A DNA stretch of 64,000 nt from Blautia sp. MSJ-9 (GTDB taxonomy: Bacteria > Bacillota > Clostridia > Lachnospirales > Lachnospiraceae), in the NCBI RefSeq assembly GCF_018919065.1, contig NZ_JAHLQG010000003.1:62001-126000 (forward strand), read 5' to 3'. A program made the position numbers and the translations under genes. This document shows positions 1 through 9,347 of this stretch, piece by piece; within the stretch, counting starts at the first letter, position 1, and each line of letters starts with the position of its first letter. Under the pieces are notes generated by a model, which saw only the letters and a list, made by a program, of their open reading frames with translations, did no database searches and had not been told where the DNA came from.

Positions 1-440
1 TAATCAAATTCATATTTATATACCGGTGGCTGATAACTTACAGTTTCTCCATCCTTTGTATATGTTTCCTCTTGCTGCTGTTGGTCTACATCAATCCTGC
101 ACTGTACAATGGCTGATAAAGGAACTATGTCCGGGTTTTCATTAACATCCAGTTTCCGCGCAACAGTAAAATTCCCCTTATTATCATCAATAAAAACATT
201 GTAATTTCTGGTATTGATCTGACGGGTTATACAAAAGTCCATTACCGCTTTTTTGTTTTTTTCACGATATTCCAGCTGACGTTTGATATCCTCTACTGTA
301 CTGTGCCGCCGCTCCTCAAACCATGGTGATAATTTTTTCGCACAATCCTTACACAGATTTCCGTCATCCAGTTTTCGATTTCCCAATAACCCAATTTTCT
401 CTCCGCAGATATCACAGATTTTCTTATCAAACAATCCCAT
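1..440 (-). CDS. DUF4428 domain protein (C-terminus beyond window)
   Basis: The minus-strand reading frame begins at an ATG behind a good GGAGG site and runs off the left edge, so the C-terminus is missing. The N-terminus carries a four-cysteine zinc-ribbon pattern (CDICGEKIG near residue 8, then NLCKDC near 30), which is the DUF4428 signature. The following ~110 residues look like the start of a PH-like globular domain and end in a hydrophilic Q/E-rich loop. The family's role is not established; DUF4428 proteins are usually small cytosolic proteins of Clostridia. The next gene lies upstream on the same strand about 70 bp away, so co-transcription is possible but not shown. Confidence 0.75.
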   Translation of the reverse strand, partial: MGLFDKKICDICGEKIGLLGNRKLDDGNLCKDCAKKLSPWFEERRHSTVEDIKRQLEYREKNKKAVMDFCITRQINTRNYNVFIDDNKGNFTVARKLDVNENPDIVPLSAIVQCRIDVDQQQQEETYTKDGETVSYQPPVYKYEFD

Positions 441-507
441 ACCCTATCCTCCTTTTTTATCTGAAATCCCATACTGCCGCACCATTCCGATGCGGCAGTA
501 TTTTACC

Positions 508-1341
508 TTATTCTGTAACAATTATTTTTTCAAAATATGTCTTTACGGAAAAATCATCTTCACCTGTTTCAGAATCGTCTGCTTCTTCGCCGTCATCAGA
601 TTCCTCTGTATCGTCCTCTGCTATGAAACACAGTTTTCCATCATCCAGTAAATTGAACTTCATATTATCAAGACTGAAAAACATAGTTCCTGCCTCATCC
701 TCTGTTACAGCCTTTAATACGAGTGCGTTTCCTTCCACATCGCCCTGAAGTTCTACTTTTGTCTCTTCTCCGCTCTCTATTAAGATAATTTCAGCCTTTC
801 CGTCTTCCACAGACATACTCATTTCAAATCCTGTAAAGTCAGCATTAACCGGCATCTGCATTCCAAATGCTTCCATCAGAGTACAGCTCCATTCTCCTTC
901 AAAATCCTTCATAGTTGGATTTTCTACCGGTTTGCCCGGTACATAAGGCTCATACTCTTCCTTTTCCTGACTCAGAATCATTGTCGTTCCATCTGCTGTT
1001 AAGGTTATCTTACCGTCCTTGTACTCACATTCCTCTGTCTGATCATTATGAGTCATCAGAATTTTATCATTTTCTATTTTCCACTCTGATTCATCTACTT
1101 CAGGCTCTTCCCCATAAGCAGAACTTGTTGTTTCCATTTTACCGTCTTCTTTAATGTCCACGGTCACTTCCATTCCCATTGCCCCCGGATGAAATGATAC
1201 ACCTTCGCCCATAGAAAGCTCATTTACATACCAGGTTCCAATAACATCCTTTTCTTCAAGGGCATAAACACTTACGCTCATAAAGCCAGCCATTAAGACT
1301 CCTACTGTTCCTGCCACCCACAACCTCATTTTTTTACCCAT
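508..1341 (-). CDS. Secreted lipocalin-like repeat protein, function unknown
   Basis: 277 residues. The N-terminus (basic MGKKMR, then a hydrophobic stretch to VYALEE near residue 28) is a signal peptide with an AxA-like cleavage site and no lipobox cysteine, so the protein is predicted to be exported and soluble. The mature part has two similar halves of ~110 residues, each opening with a G-x-W motif (VIGTWYVNEL near 34; FEGEWSCTL near 147) followed by alternating short strands ending in K-I-x-L-like segments. This resembles lipocalin-like beta-barrel domains found in many gut Firmicutes. The C-terminus is very acidic (E/D-rich 240-262). No catalytic residues are recognisable. The start follows a GGAGA site. 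Confidence 0.7.
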   Translation of the reverse strand: MGKKMRLWVAGTVGVLMAGFMSVSVYALEEKDVIGTWYVNELSMGEGVSFHPGAMGMEVTVDIKEDGKMETTSSAYGEEPEVDESEWKIENDKILMTHNDQTEECEYKDGKITLTADGTTMILSQEKEEYEPYVPGKPVENPTMKDFEGEWSCTLMEAFGMQMPVNADFTGFEMSMSVEDGKAEIILIESGEETKVELQGDVEGNALVLKAVTEDEAGTMFFSLDNMKFNLLDDGKLCFIAEDDTEESDDGEEADDSETGEDDFSVKTYFEKIIVTE

Positions 1342-1491
1342 ACAAACATCTCCTTTCTTTTTAATGTACTCCTCGGACTCTTTTTGTACTTGATTTTGTG
1401 AGAAGTTTTTTGTTTATCTACATTATACGTGAACGCTCAGATATTTACACTAGCACTTCTGACAGTATGCATGTAATTTTCCGAATAAATT

Positions 1492-1531
1492 AAAACCTGC
1501 TGAAAAGTTTTTAACTTTTCTCAGCAGGTTC
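1492..1531 (-). terminator. Rho-independent terminator after hybrid kinase
   Basis: A near-perfect inverted repeat (AACCTGCTGAAAAGT / ACTTTTCTCAGCAGGTT) is followed on the minus strand by TTTTAATTT. It lies 23 bp past the stop of the 863-residue kinase. Confidence 0.8.
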
Positions 1532-1553
1532 ATTAAAATATTTTCTGTTTTCG

Positions 1554-4145
1554 TCAAAAGCATTGGCGCATTCTCTCCAGATTTTCCAGAATTATATCTG
1601 CGCTGATCGGTTTGGCAATATGGCCATTCATCCCCGCCTTGATTGCCTTTTTGCGATCTTCCTCAAAAGCATTGGCAGTCATGGCAATGATTGGTATATT
1701 GGCACATTTCGGATCATTCAACGTACGGATTTCCCGGGTTGCGGTATATCCATCCATCTTCGGCATCTGAATATCCATGAAGATCAGATCATATTTTCTG
1801 CCTTCTGCGGATGACATGATATTCACAGCATCTGTACCATCCTCAACGCAATCCACATCCAGACCAATTTCTTCCATAATCGCTGTTGCGATCTCACGGT
1901 TCAGCTCATTGTCCTCTACAAGAAGAACTTTCTTCCCTTCATAACACCTCTGAATTTCCGCCCGGAGCTTCTGCTTCTCATTCTTAAGGAGCTTTCTTTG
2001 CTCCGAATCAGGTTCCTCCTTCACAGTCGTCCCTGATATTTTACATTCAAGCATAACCGTAAACTCCGTTCCCCCTCCAACTTCGCTTTCAACCTGAATC
2101 GTACCGCCCAGCATATCCACAATGTTTTTGGTGATTGCCATTCCGAGACCGGTTCCTCCTATTCCATTCTCCGTAACGGTATGTTCTCTTGTAAATGAGT
2201 CAAACACCTGCTCCCTGAATTCCGGCGACATCCCAATTCCATTATCCTTCACACTGAATACCACTGTTGTATATCCGTCTCTTCTGCATGGTTTCTCAGA
2301 AACGCGAATATTAACCGTACCCCCGACCGGTGTAAATTTCACAGCATTACTGCTGATATTCAGAAGCACCTGCGTCAGGCGCAGTTTATCGGTAATGATA
2401 TCTTCATGGAGTACATCCTGTGTATCAATATACAGCTCCTGCTGTTTAGAATGTACAGATTCCTGTATAATTGTTTTTAAGTCATGCAGGATATCCGGCA
2501 GGTGTACAACTGTATATTCAATCCGTACAGAACCGTTCTCGATTCTGCTCATATCCAGCACATCATTGATCAGGCTGAGCAGATGCTGACCGGATATATG
2601 GATTTTTTTCAGATAATCCAGAACAAGCTCCTTATTGTCAATATGTGTTGTCGCAAGCGCAGTAAATCCAATGACCGCATTCATCGGCGTGCGGATATCA
2701 TGAGACATATTATTCAGAAACACAGTCTTCGCCCTGTTCGCATGTTCCGCAGCCGCAAGTGCATTTCTCAGATTCCTGTCTTGCGCAATCTCACGTTCTT
2801 TTTCTTCTGTCACATCACGATTCGCAACCAGAACTGTACACAGTTTCCCATCTTTATCATATCCCTGTGGCACAATGATCATTGTCATCCATCTTTCATC
2901 CACTGTCCGGGCTGTAAAACTCAGCGTTTCACGTTCTTCCAGACGCTTTGCCACCGTACTTATATCGACAAATTTCCAATATGCCTCCTGAAATGGCTCT
3001 GCAATCACCTGCCTTATAAGTTCTTCCTGATGCGCTTTGGAAAGTATATCCCCTTTCTGATCCGGCTTCATATTTCCTGAAGATTTTACGATTTCGATCT
3101 CCTCTGTTTTTAGATTCACAAGAGAAATAGAGGAATATGCATGCCCCAGTGCATTGATCACCCGAAGTCTTTTCTGATCCTGAAGGATGCTTCTCTTTTC
3201 TGTTCTGCTCCTGCTCACCCGGTAAAGTAAGAAAAGAAGCAGTGCAAGCAGCACATAAATCACACATATAATATTTCGTGTGATGTACACCTGACTTTCT
3301 GGGAAAAAGATATATGCATCGTAGTCTTTGATCTTCTCCCGACGTCCGAACCAGTTTCCTGTCTCTGAACGAAGATGGACAATTCCATTCTCACCTGCCT
3401 CAAATTTATTTTTATACTGACTTTTTGCTTCTTCTATAGAGCGGGCAGTCAGCTCCTGTCTGTTTGTACTGACAACCTTATCATCATCACAGATCACAAC
3501 ACTTCCATTCATCTCAAAAGGAAAGTCAGGAAATAACGATGCCATCGTCAGATCTCCGTTAAGCTCATTTACTTCCTCCTTCTGCGCATATGTGATCAGG
3601 ATACCTGCTGCATCCTGTCTTGCCACTGCCGCAAAATCATAGATCTTTCCTTTATTTCTCAGACGGGTGGTATAAGTCTTTTCCGGATGCTCTGCAATAT
3701 CACGTACATAATCACTTTTGATCAGCTTCTGCCACAGCAGCATAGTATCTCCATTTTTTGCACTCTGTTCTGTCACCTTCAGCTTCTGATCCAGTACGAG
3801 GATTCCTGTCAGGCGCTGTTCCCTGGCATATTCGTCCAGCATTTCTGTACTGAGATTTCCTTCCTGTTCTATGACTCTGCTTAATTCTGTTGTTTTGTCC
3901 AAAAGACGTATCAGGCTTTTCACCTGATCATTGGTGTTATAAATCTCATAACTTTCAATTCGGTTTTTTACAAAATCAAAGGTCTCATCCAGAGTACTGT
4001 TCAGCCTATTATTATCTCTCGCTGTCAGCAAAAGAAAAGTCAGGATTCCGAAAAAAATCAGGATAAACACAAGCAAACATGCATTTCTGTCGACCCTCTT
4101 TTTCTTCTGTTTCTGCGGTATCTTCATTCTTATCTGTCTGCTCAT
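1554..4145 (-). CDS. Membrane-bound hybrid sensor histidine kinase (HisKA-HATPase-REC)
   Basis: 863 residues. After a basic N-terminus, transmembrane helix 1 spans about 21-42 and helix 2 about 288-310, enclosing a ~245-residue extracytoplasmic sensor of Cache-like size. A PAS-like segment (~320-450) ends in RDVTEEKE. HisKA follows with phospho-acceptor His482 in MSHDIRTP, then HATPase boxes (N-box NISSNAVKF ~596, G1 DNGIGM ~634, G2 GTGLGMAI ~664) and a receiver with acidic VEDN ~744, phospho-acceptor Asp791 in FMDIQMP and Lys845 in AKP. All catalytic residues are present. Its ATG overlaps the stop of the upstream binding-protein gene by 4 nt (ATGA), so the two are translationally coupled. 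Inference: the lipoprotein captures a ligand for this kinase. No separate DNA-binding response regulator is adjacent. Confidence 0.93.
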   Translation of the reverse strand: MSRQIRMKIPQKQKKKRVDRNACLLVFILIFFGILTFLLLTARDNNRLNSTLDETFDFVKNRIESYEIYNTNDQVKSLIRLLDKTTELSRVIEQEGNLSTEMLDEYAREQRLTGILVLDQKLKVTEQSAKNGDTMLLWQKLIKSDYVRDIAEHPEKTYTTRLRNKGKIYDFAAVARQDAAGILITYAQKEEVNELNGDLTMASLFPDFPFEMNGSVVICDDDKVVSTNRQELTARSIEEAKSQYKNKFEAGENGIVHLRSETGNWFGRREKIKDYDAYIFFPESQVYITRNIICVIYVLLALLLFLLYRVSRSRTEKRSILQDQKRLRVINALGHAYSSISLVNLKTEEIEIVKSSGNMKPDQKGDILSKAHQEELIRQVIAEPFQEAYWKFVDISTVAKRLEERETLSFTARTVDERWMTMIIVPQGYDKDGKLCTVLVANRDVTEEKEREIAQDRNLRNALAAAEHANRAKTVFLNNMSHDIRTPMNAVIGFTALATTHIDNKELVLDYLKKIHISGQHLLSLINDVLDMSRIENGSVRIEYTVVHLPDILHDLKTIIQESVHSKQQELYIDTQDVLHEDIITDKLRLTQVLLNISSNAVKFTPVGGTVNIRVSEKPCRRDGYTTVVFSVKDNGIGMSPEFREQVFDSFTREHTVTENGIGGTGLGMAITKNIVDMLGGTIQVESEVGGGTEFTVMLECKISGTTVKEEPDSEQRKLLKNEKQKLRAEIQRCYEGKKVLLVEDNELNREIATAIMEEIGLDVDCVEDGTDAVNIMSSAEGRKYDLIFMDIQMPKMDGYTATREIRTLNDPKCANIPIIAMTANAFEEDRKKAIKAGMNGHIAKPISADIILENLERMRQCF

Positions 4146-4981
4146 TTACTTTCTCCTCCCGGCAGAATCCCGTCCGCATCCAATCCGTATTTTGTAACTA
4201 TTTTTTCTGTAATCCCTTCATTTTGCATCTCTGTAAGCGTTTCTGTAAGCTCTTCTGCCAGTTCTTCGTGGGTTCCTTTTTTGAAAGCAATTCCAAGTTC
4301 TGATTTATAAGGACTTTCCTCCAGCATACGGTAAGCGCCCTTTCCATCCTGTATCAGACTGCCAAGCATTGCCTCATGTCCCGCAATCGCATCTGCATAA
4401 TTTTTTCTAAGTGCAGCATAAAGCTCATTCGGCGAAGAAAAACAGTTCACCTGTTCTGCCTGCGGAAGATCTGATTCTATATTATGAAGAAAGAGATCTT
4501 CTGCTTTTGTAGTCGCCTGAACTGCAATCCTCTTCCCTTTCAGATCCTGAAGTGTCCGGATTTCACTCTCGGCTCTTACAACCACCATCTGACGACTGTA
4601 CATATACGGTCCTGCCCACTGATATTTGTCTTCTCTTTCATTCATGGAATAGCAGCTCCACAGACAGTCTATTGTTCCATCTGACAGAAGTTTCTCTTTG
4701 TCTTCCCAGACGATCTTCTCAAATTCAGGCTGATAACCCAGCCTCTGAAAGGCTTCCTCTGCAAGTTCCACATCAATACCTTTATACTCACCATCACTCG
4801 TCTGATAGCTATAAGGTTCAAAATAATCTATTCCTATAACAATCTCCGGCAGTTCACTGTCCGATGTTTTTTCTTTCTTTATTCCACATCCTCCCGATAT
4901 AAGGCTGCCTGCCAGAAGAAATGCTGCAATACAAATTCTTTTTCTGCGGGTATGGGAGTCATTCTTTCGATTTTTTCTCAT
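4142..4981 (-). CDS. Extracellular solute-binding lipoprotein, family 3
   Basis: 279 residues with a lipoprotein signal peptide: basic MRKNRKND, a hydrophobic core, then the lipobox-like LISGGC near residue 32 giving the lipidated cysteine. The mature protein follows the SBP_bac_3 pattern (EIVIGIDYFEPYSY, then GIDVELAEEAFQRLGY, later LQDLKGKRIAVQATTKAE and AIAGHEAMLG), the fold of amino-acid ABC-transporter receptors. No permease or ATPase genes are adjacent; instead the stop overlaps the start of a hybrid kinase. This points to a ligand receptor for signalling rather than transport. The start follows a GGAAAGGA site. The ligand is unknown. Confidence 0.88.
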   Translation of the reverse strand: MRKNRKNDSHTRRKRICIAAFLLAGSLISGGCGIKKEKTSDSELPEIVIGIDYFEPYSYQTSDGEYKGIDVELAEEAFQRLGYQPEFEKIVWEDKEKLLSDGTIDCLWSCYSMNEREDKYQWAGPYMYSRQMVVVRAESEIRTLQDLKGKRIAVQATTKAEDLFLHNIESDLPQAEQVNCFSSPNELYAALRKNYADAIAGHEAMLGSLIQDGKGAYRMLEESPYKSELGIAFKKGTHEELAEELTETLTEMQNEGITEKIVTKYGLDADGILPGGESK

Positions 4982-5088
4982 ATCCAGTTCCTTTCCATTT
5001 ATTACTGTTTCGTAATCTGCGTGTCAGATCATCTTTCCCCAATTGAAACAGAGGACTTATCTGGTTCGGATAAACATCGAAACGATGC

Positions 5089-5130
5089 AAAAAAAGTTCC
5101 ACGTAAAAAACTTTTACAGGAACTTTTTTC
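5089..5130 (-). terminator. Terminator hairpin, probably bidirectional
   Basis: Inverted repeat AAAAAAGTTCC / GGAACTTTTTT with an 18-nt loop lies between the 1068-residue kinase and the binding-protein gene. The arms give T-runs in both directions. Confidence 0.75.
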
Positions 5131-5259
5131 ATAAGCATCTCAGATTTTTGACTGATCTGCCTATAAATCTGTCAACAAAACTTCTGATACAGATTATACA
5201 TTTCATATACTTTCATGTCTACAATTATTTACTGCTATGAAGTATAAAGTACACCTCGT

Positions 5260-5286
5260 GTTACTGTTCACTCCGTTCTCAGTAAC
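5260..5286. repeat. REP-like hairpin repeat, copy 1
   Basis: A 27-bp unit with 7-bp inverted ends GTTACTG / CAGTAAC around a TTCACTCCGTTCT centre. The same unit recurs at 44985-45011 and, with one change, at 63023-63049. A related longer element is at 41681-41829. All copies are intergenic. Confidence 0.75.
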
Positions 5287-5293
5287 GAATAAG

Positions 5294-8200
5294 TTACAGC
5301 CAGCTCTCCAGAACATCATTCAGTTTATTCATATCCAGCGGTTTCGCAATATGTCCATTCATGCCTGTATTTTTTGCCAGCTGTACATCTTCGGCAAAAG
5401 CATTGGCAGTCATGGCAACAATCGGCAGTTTTCCCTGTTCACCGGGAAGACTCCTGATTGCTGCAGTTGCCTCATAACCATTCATGACAGGCATTTGAAT
5501 ATCCATAAAAATAAGATCATACAAACCTTTCGGAGAAGCTTCCACTTTTTCAACTGCAATTTTTCCATTTTCCGCTGTTTCTACTTCTGCCCCTGTCATC
5601 TGCAGAATTTCAACAGCAATTTCTTTGTTCAGCTCATTATCCTCAACCAGCAGAATCCTTTTTCCTGTATAATCTGCTTCTGACAGATCATCCAGATAAT
5701 TTCTTGCTGTTTTTTCTTTTCTGCCTGAAGTAAACTGCCGCAGTGTTGCCGTCAGCCGGGAACGGAACAGCGGTTTTGCAATAAAAGCATCTACGCCTGC
5801 AGCCTTTGCTTCTTCTTCGATCTCGCTGAATTCATAAGATGTCAGTACAATAATGGTAATCTCTTTCCCTATCCGTTCCCGGATCTGTCTGGCTGTTTCA
5901 ATTCCGTCCATATCCGGCATTTTCCAGTCTAAAATAACAGCAAAGTAATCATTTTTTAGCTCATGACGTGCATAACAGCGCTCAACGGCTTCTCTGCCGG
6001 AAAGGACCCATTCGCCTGTAATACCGATTTCTTTCAGCGTGGCAACTGCACTTTCACAGCATGTCCTATCATCATCCACAACCAGAACCGGCAGATTCAT
6101 CAAATCTCTGTCCTGTTCTTTTTCTTTTTCCTGAAGCTCCAGATAAATTGTTACTGTAATTTTAGTTCCCTTGTGTAAGGTGCTGTCCACTTTAATATTG
6201 CCATTCATCAGGTTCACAATATTTCTGCTGATCGCCATTCCCAGACCGGTTCCCTGAACCTTGGTTGTCCGGTGGTCATCTGCGCGGCTGAAAGGATCAA
6301 ACATGATTTTCTGGAATTCCGGCGTCATACCGATTCCATTATCTTCAATCGTAAATTCATAGCATCCAAGTTCTGAAAATCCATTTGGCTTTTCCTCTAT
6401 GGAAAAAATAATATTCCCACCATCTGGCGTATACTTGATTGCATTGCTCATCAGATTCACAAATACCTGCTGGATTCTCAGGCTGTCACCACAGACATCC
6501 TCATGTTCAATGTGATTGATATGTACATCAAAATTGTGTTTATGTTCATCAAGCACCGGTTTCGTAAGCGTAATAAGATTATCCACCAGCTCTGACAGAT
6601 TGAAATCTTCCTGTGCCAGCGTCATTTTTCCGCTTTCAATACGCGCCATATCCAGCACTTCATTGATCAGCCCCAGCAGATGGCGGCTTGATTCTGTAAT
6701 CTTGCCAAGACATTCAATGACTCTGTCCTGACTCTCAATATTTGCTCCTGCGATTGCCGTCAGACCGACAATGGCATTCATCGGTGTCCTGATATCATGG
6801 GACATATTGGAAAGGAATTCTGTTTTTGCACGATTTGCATTTTCTGCGGAACGGTAAGCCTCTTTCAGTGCCTGACGGGATTCAATCTCTGCTTTCTTCT
6901 CCTGTGTCACGTCCATGGATGCCAGCAATACCTTTATCAGTTTTCCATTCTTCCATTCCAAGGGAATATAAGAAGCGATTTTATAAGTCTTTTCATCCAG
7001 GCTGCAATATTCAAACTTATAAATATCATTTTCACTTTTCAGTTTTTTCCGAATATTATCCGGGGCTATCAGGATATCTATAGCTTCCAATGGTTCCAGT
7101 GTCTTATATTTTTCAAGAACCTGCATCTGAAAATCATGATAAAAGCCCAGAGGTTTATATATCATCTGTCCATTCAGGTTGTAAAACTCATATTTGTCAT
7201 TTTCCAGATCACAGACAACAAAGCGGTCAACCAGACGCACAATACTCTGAATCAACTGCTCCATGGAAGCATTATCCGCTGCCATCTGCAGATGCCGTGC
7301 GCTCTCTACCTTTGCCTCTGTGATATCACGCAAGAAAATCATGGCATATTCTGAATCCTCTATCTCTCCACGTATGACCACATTGCGAACCCATCGCTCT
7401 TCTCCATTCAGAGTGATACGGCACTCCAAAGCCAATTCTGTTTCCAGACCCTTCAGCCTTTCTGCAATATAATCACGGTTATAAAAAGCGGATACCAACT
7501 TCTTATCTGTTTCCACAACATAGGAATCCACAAAATGCCGTATCAGTTCATCCCACGTATGACTCTGTTCAAAGACGGTCATCAGGGAAGGTTCAGCCTT
7601 AAAAGTATCAAAAGTATTCGCTTCCAGATTCACATAATACTCGCACAGATCTGCTTTCGTAAAAGCCCGGTGGAAAGCAGCAGATTTTTGTGCCTGCATG
7701 ATTTCTTTTTTCTCCGCATCAATGTTAATAAAAATCCCGGCAATCCTGCTGGCAGAACCATCCAGACGGCGTATTACTTCTGCCGATGCCCGAAACCACT
7801 GGTATTGATTATCCTTCATTCTCATACGATACTCTACCTGGTATTTTATCTGGTTCGTCTTATCCTTAATTGCCGCCTGAAGCTGCACCATTACTCTTTC
7901 TTTATCTTGTGGATGCAGAAGATCTGACCAGGATTCCAGTTTATTCGGAAAGTCCAGAGTGTCATGATAGCCAAGCATTTTTCGGAATTCATGACTCCAG
8001 TTTGCATTCACAATCTCACTGTTTTCGTCACAGTCAAAATACCAGAAGCCGGAACAGATAGCCTCATTGAGCAGTGCCAGATTTACATGATCCCAGTTGA
8101 CCTGTACGGACATAACCCAGATCTGTCTGCCCGCCTCATCTGTCGCATCCTCTTTACAAAGCCGTACATTATTCACTGTACCGTCTGCTGCAAGGATCTG

Positions 8201-8500
8201 TGCTTCCCCTGTTCCGTGAAGCTGCAAAAAACGGTCTCGCTCCAGTATATCTTCCTCGTCATAAAAGAAGTTTCTCAATGAGCCTTTTGTCTGTTCCATG
8301 AAAGTATCGAATGTATATCCTGTACTATGCAACAGCAGATTATCCACAGACAAAATAGACAGGTTTTGGTCATAAGATCCTGTCATTATACCTACCCCGC
8401 CATTATTTTCCAGTGTTTTCTGTACGGCCTGTGACATGGCCTGTGTCTGCCCCGTTACAGTCTCACCTAAAGAATATATTTTGTCTTCATAATTTTTCAT
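5294..8500 (-). CDS. Cytosolic multi-PAS hybrid histidine kinase with two receivers
   Basis: 1068 residues with no signal peptide or membrane helix, so it should sense a cytoplasmic signal. Several PAS-like modules fill residues ~30-540; the second (~150-265) has the clear PAS pattern ending ASRIAGIFINIDAEKK, and others end in FLRDITEAK (~395) and ASMDVTQEKK (~535). HisKA has His568 in MSHDIRTP; HATPase has NLMSNAIKY, DNGIGM and GTGLGMAI. Receiver 1 (~803-925) has VVDDD and Asp858 in ILDWKMP; receiver 2 (~946-1065) has VEDN and Asp1000 in FMDIQMP. Both receivers appear functional. The ~210-nt leader holds a c-di-GMP-I riboswitch and a terminator, so expression probably responds to c-di-GMP. 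The start codon has a weak AGAGGA site 12 nt upstream. Confidence 0.92.
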   Translation of the reverse strand: MKNYEDKIYSLGETVTGQTQAMSQAVQKTLENNGGVGIMTGSYDQNLSILSVDNLLLHSTGYTFDTFMEQTKGSLRNFFYDEEDILERDRFLQLHGTGEAQILAADGTVNNVRLCKEDATDEAGRQIWVMSVQVNWDHVNLALLNEAICSGFWYFDCDENSEIVNANWSHEFRKMLGYHDTLDFPNKLESWSDLLHPQDKERVMVQLQAAIKDKTNQIKYQVEYRMRMKDNQYQWFRASAEVIRRLDGSASRIAGIFINIDAEKKEIMQAQKSAAFHRAFTKADLCEYYVNLEANTFDTFKAEPSLMTVFEQSHTWDELIRHFVDSYVVETDKKLVSAFYNRDYIAERLKGLETELALECRITLNGEERWVRNVVIRGEIEDSEYAMIFLRDITEAKVESARHLQMAADNASMEQLIQSIVRLVDRFVVCDLENDKYEFYNLNGQMIYKPLGFYHDFQMQVLEKYKTLEPLEAIDILIAPDNIRKKLKSENDIYKFEYCSLDEKTYKIASYIPLEWKNGKLIKVLLASMDVTQEKKAEIESRQALKEAYRSAENANRAKTEFLSNMSHDIRTPMNAIVGLTAIAGANIESQDRVIECLGKITESSRHLLGLINEVLDMARIESGKMTLAQEDFNLSELVDNLITLTKPVLDEHKHNFDVHINHIEHEDVCGDSLRIQQVFVNLMSNAIKYTPDGGNIIFSIEEKPNGFSELGCYEFTIEDNGIGMTPEFQKIMFDPFSRADDHRTTKVQGTGLGMAISRNIVNLMNGNIKVDSTLHKGTKITVTIYLELQEKEKEQDRDLMNLPVLVVDDDRTCCESAVATLKEIGITGEWVLSGREAVERCYARHELKNDYFAVILDWKMPDMDGIETARQIRERIGKEITIIVLTSYEFSEIEEEAKAAGVDAFIAKPLFRSRLTATLRQFTSGRKEKTARNYLDDLSEADYTGKRILLVEDNELNKEIAVEILQMTGAEVETAENGKIAVEKVEASPKGLYDLIFMDIQMPVMNGYEATAAIRSLPGEQGKLPIVAMTANAFAEDVQLAKNTGMNGHIAKPLDMNKLNDVLESWL

Positions 8501-8584
8501 TTTATAAAAATCCTCTCTTCATCCTGCCTTTATCTGTATACAGAGAACCTGTACCTGTCAGTTTTCGTACCCTTTTGGGCATAT

Positions 8585-8618
8585 AAAAAGGACACCTGCC
8601 AAAATATGCCAGTGTCCC
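8585..8618 (-). terminator. Riboswitch expression-platform terminator
   Basis: On the minus strand, GGGACAC pairs with GTGTCC around a TGGCATATTTTGGCAG loop and is followed directly by TTTTT. It sits between the c-di-GMP aptamer and the kinase start, where a regulated terminator is expected. Confidence 0.7.
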
Positions 8619-8713
8619 TACTATATTTCTTTAAAATCACACATCTATATAGTATAAAAGTTATCAAAATCTCTTCCGTTTTCACATCTTTTCCATATAT
8701 GACATGGAAACAG

Positions 8714-8794
8714 TGGCAACCGGCTGACCTGGTCAAACTTGCTGACTTTAGCCCCTTCTGGCTTTGCGTCCCTGCCTTTCAACAGGTTTGCCTT
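8714..8794 (-). ncRNA. Cyclic di-GMP-I (GEMM) riboswitch aptamer 1
   Basis: Read on the minus strand, the segment opens with GGCAAACC, continues with GAAAGGCAGGGACGCAAAGCC and closes with GGTTGCC. These are the hallmarks of the GEMM-I aptamer: outer stem GGCAA/TTGCC, a GNRA-like loop and the invariant GGGACGCAAAGCC core where c-di-GMP binds. It lies ~215 nt upstream of the 1068-residue kinase and has a terminator downstream. Whether c-di-GMP turns the gene on or off cannot be read with certainty. Confidence 0.88.
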
Positions 8795-8821
8795 TAAATA
8801 ATTTCCATTTTTATCAAAAAT

Positions 8822-8850
8822 AAAATACCATGAATGTTTTTACACGTCAA
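8822..8850 (-). promoter_or_regulatory. Sigma-A-type promoter for riboswitch 1
   Basis: On the minus strand a -35 box TTGACG (8845-8850) and a -10 box TATTTT (8822-8827) are separated by 17 nt, about 28 nt before the aptamer. Confidence 0.6.
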
Positions 8851-8860
8851 TAATAAATTC

Positions 8861-8905
8861 CATTGCCGCAGGCAATCTGGAATGAATTTTGGCTACGTTG
8901 CTGAG
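8861..8905. repeat. 45-bp dispersed intergenic repeat (inverted relative to 45003-45047)
   Basis: This segment matches the reverse complement of 45003-45047 with 2 differences in 45. At 45 kb it is joined to the REP-like hairpin unit; here the hairpin part is lost. It lies just outside riboswitch 1's promoter. Confidence 0.75.
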
Positions 8906-9052
8906 ATTCACCTTAGGAAACTTTTATATCTGTCCGATTTTACCTATGTTTTAAAAAAATTCATTCCGTTTTTTCATTTCTGTGCTATAATGTTCCATCA
9001 TAAAAATATCCGATATATAAAATGAGATAAAACAGGTGAAGAAAAAAATCTT

Positions 9053-9347
9053 GTGCCTCTTATCGTTTTTTTACTGGGCATGTGCCTTGTTGGTTTCATT
9101 GTATACAAAACAGATACTCACGAAAAATGGCAAAGACGCACAACCGCACAATTAAATGTATCAACCTACGGCGAACGTATTAAAAATGAAATTACAAATG
9201 GAATTGCGATCACAGATGCTCTGAAGCAGGTTCTGATCAGTGAAAATGGAGAGATCAATCAATTTGATACGATTGCAGAAAATCTTATATCTGATTCTGT
9301 TGAAAGTGTACAGCTTGCTCCGGATGGTGTTGTAACAGATATTTATC
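9053..9347 (+). pseudogene. Truncated CHASE-domain sensor remnant
   Basis: A plus-strand frame on the opposite strand from all neighbours starts at GTG (9053). It has a short membrane segment (VFLLGMCLVGFIVY) and ~75 residues resembling the start of a CHASE extracytoplasmic sensor (AQLNVSTYGERIKNEI, then APDGVVTDIYP). CHASE domains normally continue for ~200 residues and precede kinase or GGDEF modules. Here the frame runs straight into a terminator hairpin after DIYPADKN, so the rest of the gene is gone. A TATAAT lies upstream at 8986-8991. It is best read as a deletion relic of a membrane sensor; an intact short membrane protein is the alternative. Confidence 0.6.

Noticed and set aside
508-1341. 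Lipoprotein call for the secreted protein
   Set aside because: No cysteine lies at the end of the signal-peptide core.
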